Part shown: positions 5,607 through 6,152 of the stretch, piece after piece
How positions within the stretch are numbered: position 1 is the stretch's first letter
How the letters are laid out: every line of letters begins with the position of its first letter
Assembly: GCA_910586845.1 (NCBI GenBank)
Contig: CAJUJV010000115.1
Span: 1 to 6,152 of the forward strand
Origin: an uncultured Hungatella sp.
GTDB lineage: Bacteria > Bacillota > Clostridia > Lachnospirales > Lachnospiraceae
Length of the DNA: 6,152 bases
Direction: 5' to 3'
Program-made: the position numbers and the translations under genes
Notes under the pieces: generated by a model
The model's database searches: none
Told to the model about the DNA's origin: nothing
The model's input: only the letters and a program-made list of their open reading frames with translations

Positions 5607-5616
5607 TATCTCTATG

Positions 5617-6152
5617 TCAGAGAGACAGCAGAAGGATGGTGGCAAAAATGCAGGCAAATCCCATAAGATCCCACGCTCCGAAAGCCGCATGCATCCACAG
5701 AACAGAGAACACCGTGGCTGATACCGGTTCCACGGAGGCATAAAGACTCCCTTTTTTCGGCCCTACCAGGCGGATTCCTTCCAGATAACAGGAAAAGGCA
5801 ATGATAGTTCCCAGGAGGATCACCGCCGCCATGCCTGCTATTACCTGGGCGTCCACCGTCACCGGAATCTGCCATGGGCAAAACAGTGCCATCAACATCA
5901 TACCGCCGATAAACATTCCCCAGCCCGTCACAGGAAGGGAACCGTAGGAGGCCAGAAGCCGTCCCGGCTGAACTGTATATACAGCCAGCGCTACGGCAGA
6001 GGCCAGTCCCCAGAACAGAGCTTTTTCTGACAGCACCATGTTGGCTGCGTTTCCGTGGGTGGCAAGGAAAAAAGTTCCCAGAACAGCAAGGACAATGGCG
6101 ATGATCTCTCTGGGGCCCGGCATCTTTAAAGTTCTTAAGGACACATAGACTA
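5617..6152 (-). CDS. EamA/DMT-family membrane transporter, 5' end outside the window
   Basis: C-terminal part (178 complete codons) of a drug/metabolite-transporter-superfamily protein, which normally has about 300 residues and ten helices in two EamA repeats. The visible part starts near the end of the first repeat: a helix containing AIVLAVLGTFFLATHG, then a full second repeat with five hydrophobic helices. The segment containing GTIIAFSCYLEGIRLVGPKKGS and the following ASVEPVSATVFSVLW are typical of the fourth and fifth EamA helices. The frame is open through the right edge. The GTG at 6144 sits in mid-domain and has no Shine-Dalgarno site, so it is not a real start. The protein is an inner-membrane exporter or importer of small metabolites; the substrate cannot be told from the sequence. 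It ends 146 nt before the modA-like gene and is probably a separate unit. Confidence 0.88.
   Translation of the reverse strand, partial: VYVSLRTLKMPGPREIIAIVLAVLGTFFLATHGNAANMVLSEKALFWGLASAVALAVYTVQPGRLLASYGSLPVTGWGMFIGGMMLMALFCPWQIPVTVDAQVIAGMAAVILLGTIIAFSCYLEGIRLVGPKKGSLYASVEPVSATVFSVLWMHAAFGAWDLMGFACIFATILLLSL

Noticed and set aside
5471..5616. A ModE-type operator before the modA-like gene
   Set aside because: TTATA and TATAA occur in opposite orientation in this AT-rich gap, but spacing and flanking bases do not fit the E. coli ModE site well enough to claim it.
6142..6144. GTG as the real start of the EamA-type gene
   Set aside because: The frame stays open to the window edge, no Shine-Dalgarno site precedes it, and the protein would start in the middle of an EamA repeat with about half the normal helices.
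1..6152. CRISPR arrays, tRNA or rRNA genes, insertion sequences
   Set aside because: I saw no regularly spaced repeats, no cloverleaf or rRNA-like segments and no transposase; the genes named account for nearly all the sequence.

Overview
The window looks like chromosomal DNA of an anaerobic Gram-positive member of the Clostridia, most likely Lachnospiraceae. This is inferred from purine-rich Shine-Dalgarno sites before most genes, a lipobox substrate-binding protein, a 7TM-type hybrid histidine kinase, and a tiny secreted protein whose mature part resembles the first repeat of Lachnospiraceae cell-wall-binding proteins. No database search was possible. Almost everything reads on the minus strand; only one small AT-rich reading frame reads on the plus strand.

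Signalling operon (about 4170 down to 1, minus strand). A good sigma-A-type promoter (4142-4170) leads into five tightly packed genes. They are: a 44-residue predicted secreted peptide (3981-4115, GTG start); a 923-residue hybrid kinase with 7 membrane helices, PAS, HisKA, ATPase, receiver and HPt (1216-3987); a stand-alone receiver (807-1223); a CheX-type phosphatase (318-806); and a second stand-alone receiver cut by the window edge (1-297). The junctions are a 7-nt overlap, an 8-nt overlap, an exact abutment and a 20-nt gap. The first three downstream genes have Shine-Dalgarno sites lying inside the 3' end of the gene before them, so translation is probably coupled. The inferred phosphate path is His359 to Asp628 to His774 within the kinase, then to Asp59 and/or Asp54 of the two receivers, with CheX draining the phosphoryl group. 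No DNA-binding or enzymatic output domain is visible. The output must lie beyond position 1, at a flagellar or other protein target, or elsewhere in the genome.

Intergenic and accessory part (about 4116-4564). Between the operon and a plus-strand reading frame (4206-4517, about 34% G+C in its first part, no Shine-Dalgarno site) lies a perfect 16-bp palindrome that overlaps the operon's -35 box. An inverted repeat spans the stop codon of the plus-strand reading frame, between it and the convergent gene.

Transport part (4565-6152, minus strand). A ModA-like molybdate-binding lipoprotein (4565-5470) stands without modB or modC on either side. Upstream is the C-terminal half of an EamA/DMT-family membrane transporter (5617-6152) that runs off the right edge.

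Most notable points: the secreted-peptide gene fused by overlap to a 7TM kinase gene; an apparent in-frame loss of about 28 residues at the start of the kinase's ATPase domain; the loss of the usual receiver proline in both stand-alone receivers; and a chemotaxis-type CheX used in a sensory-kinase operon.
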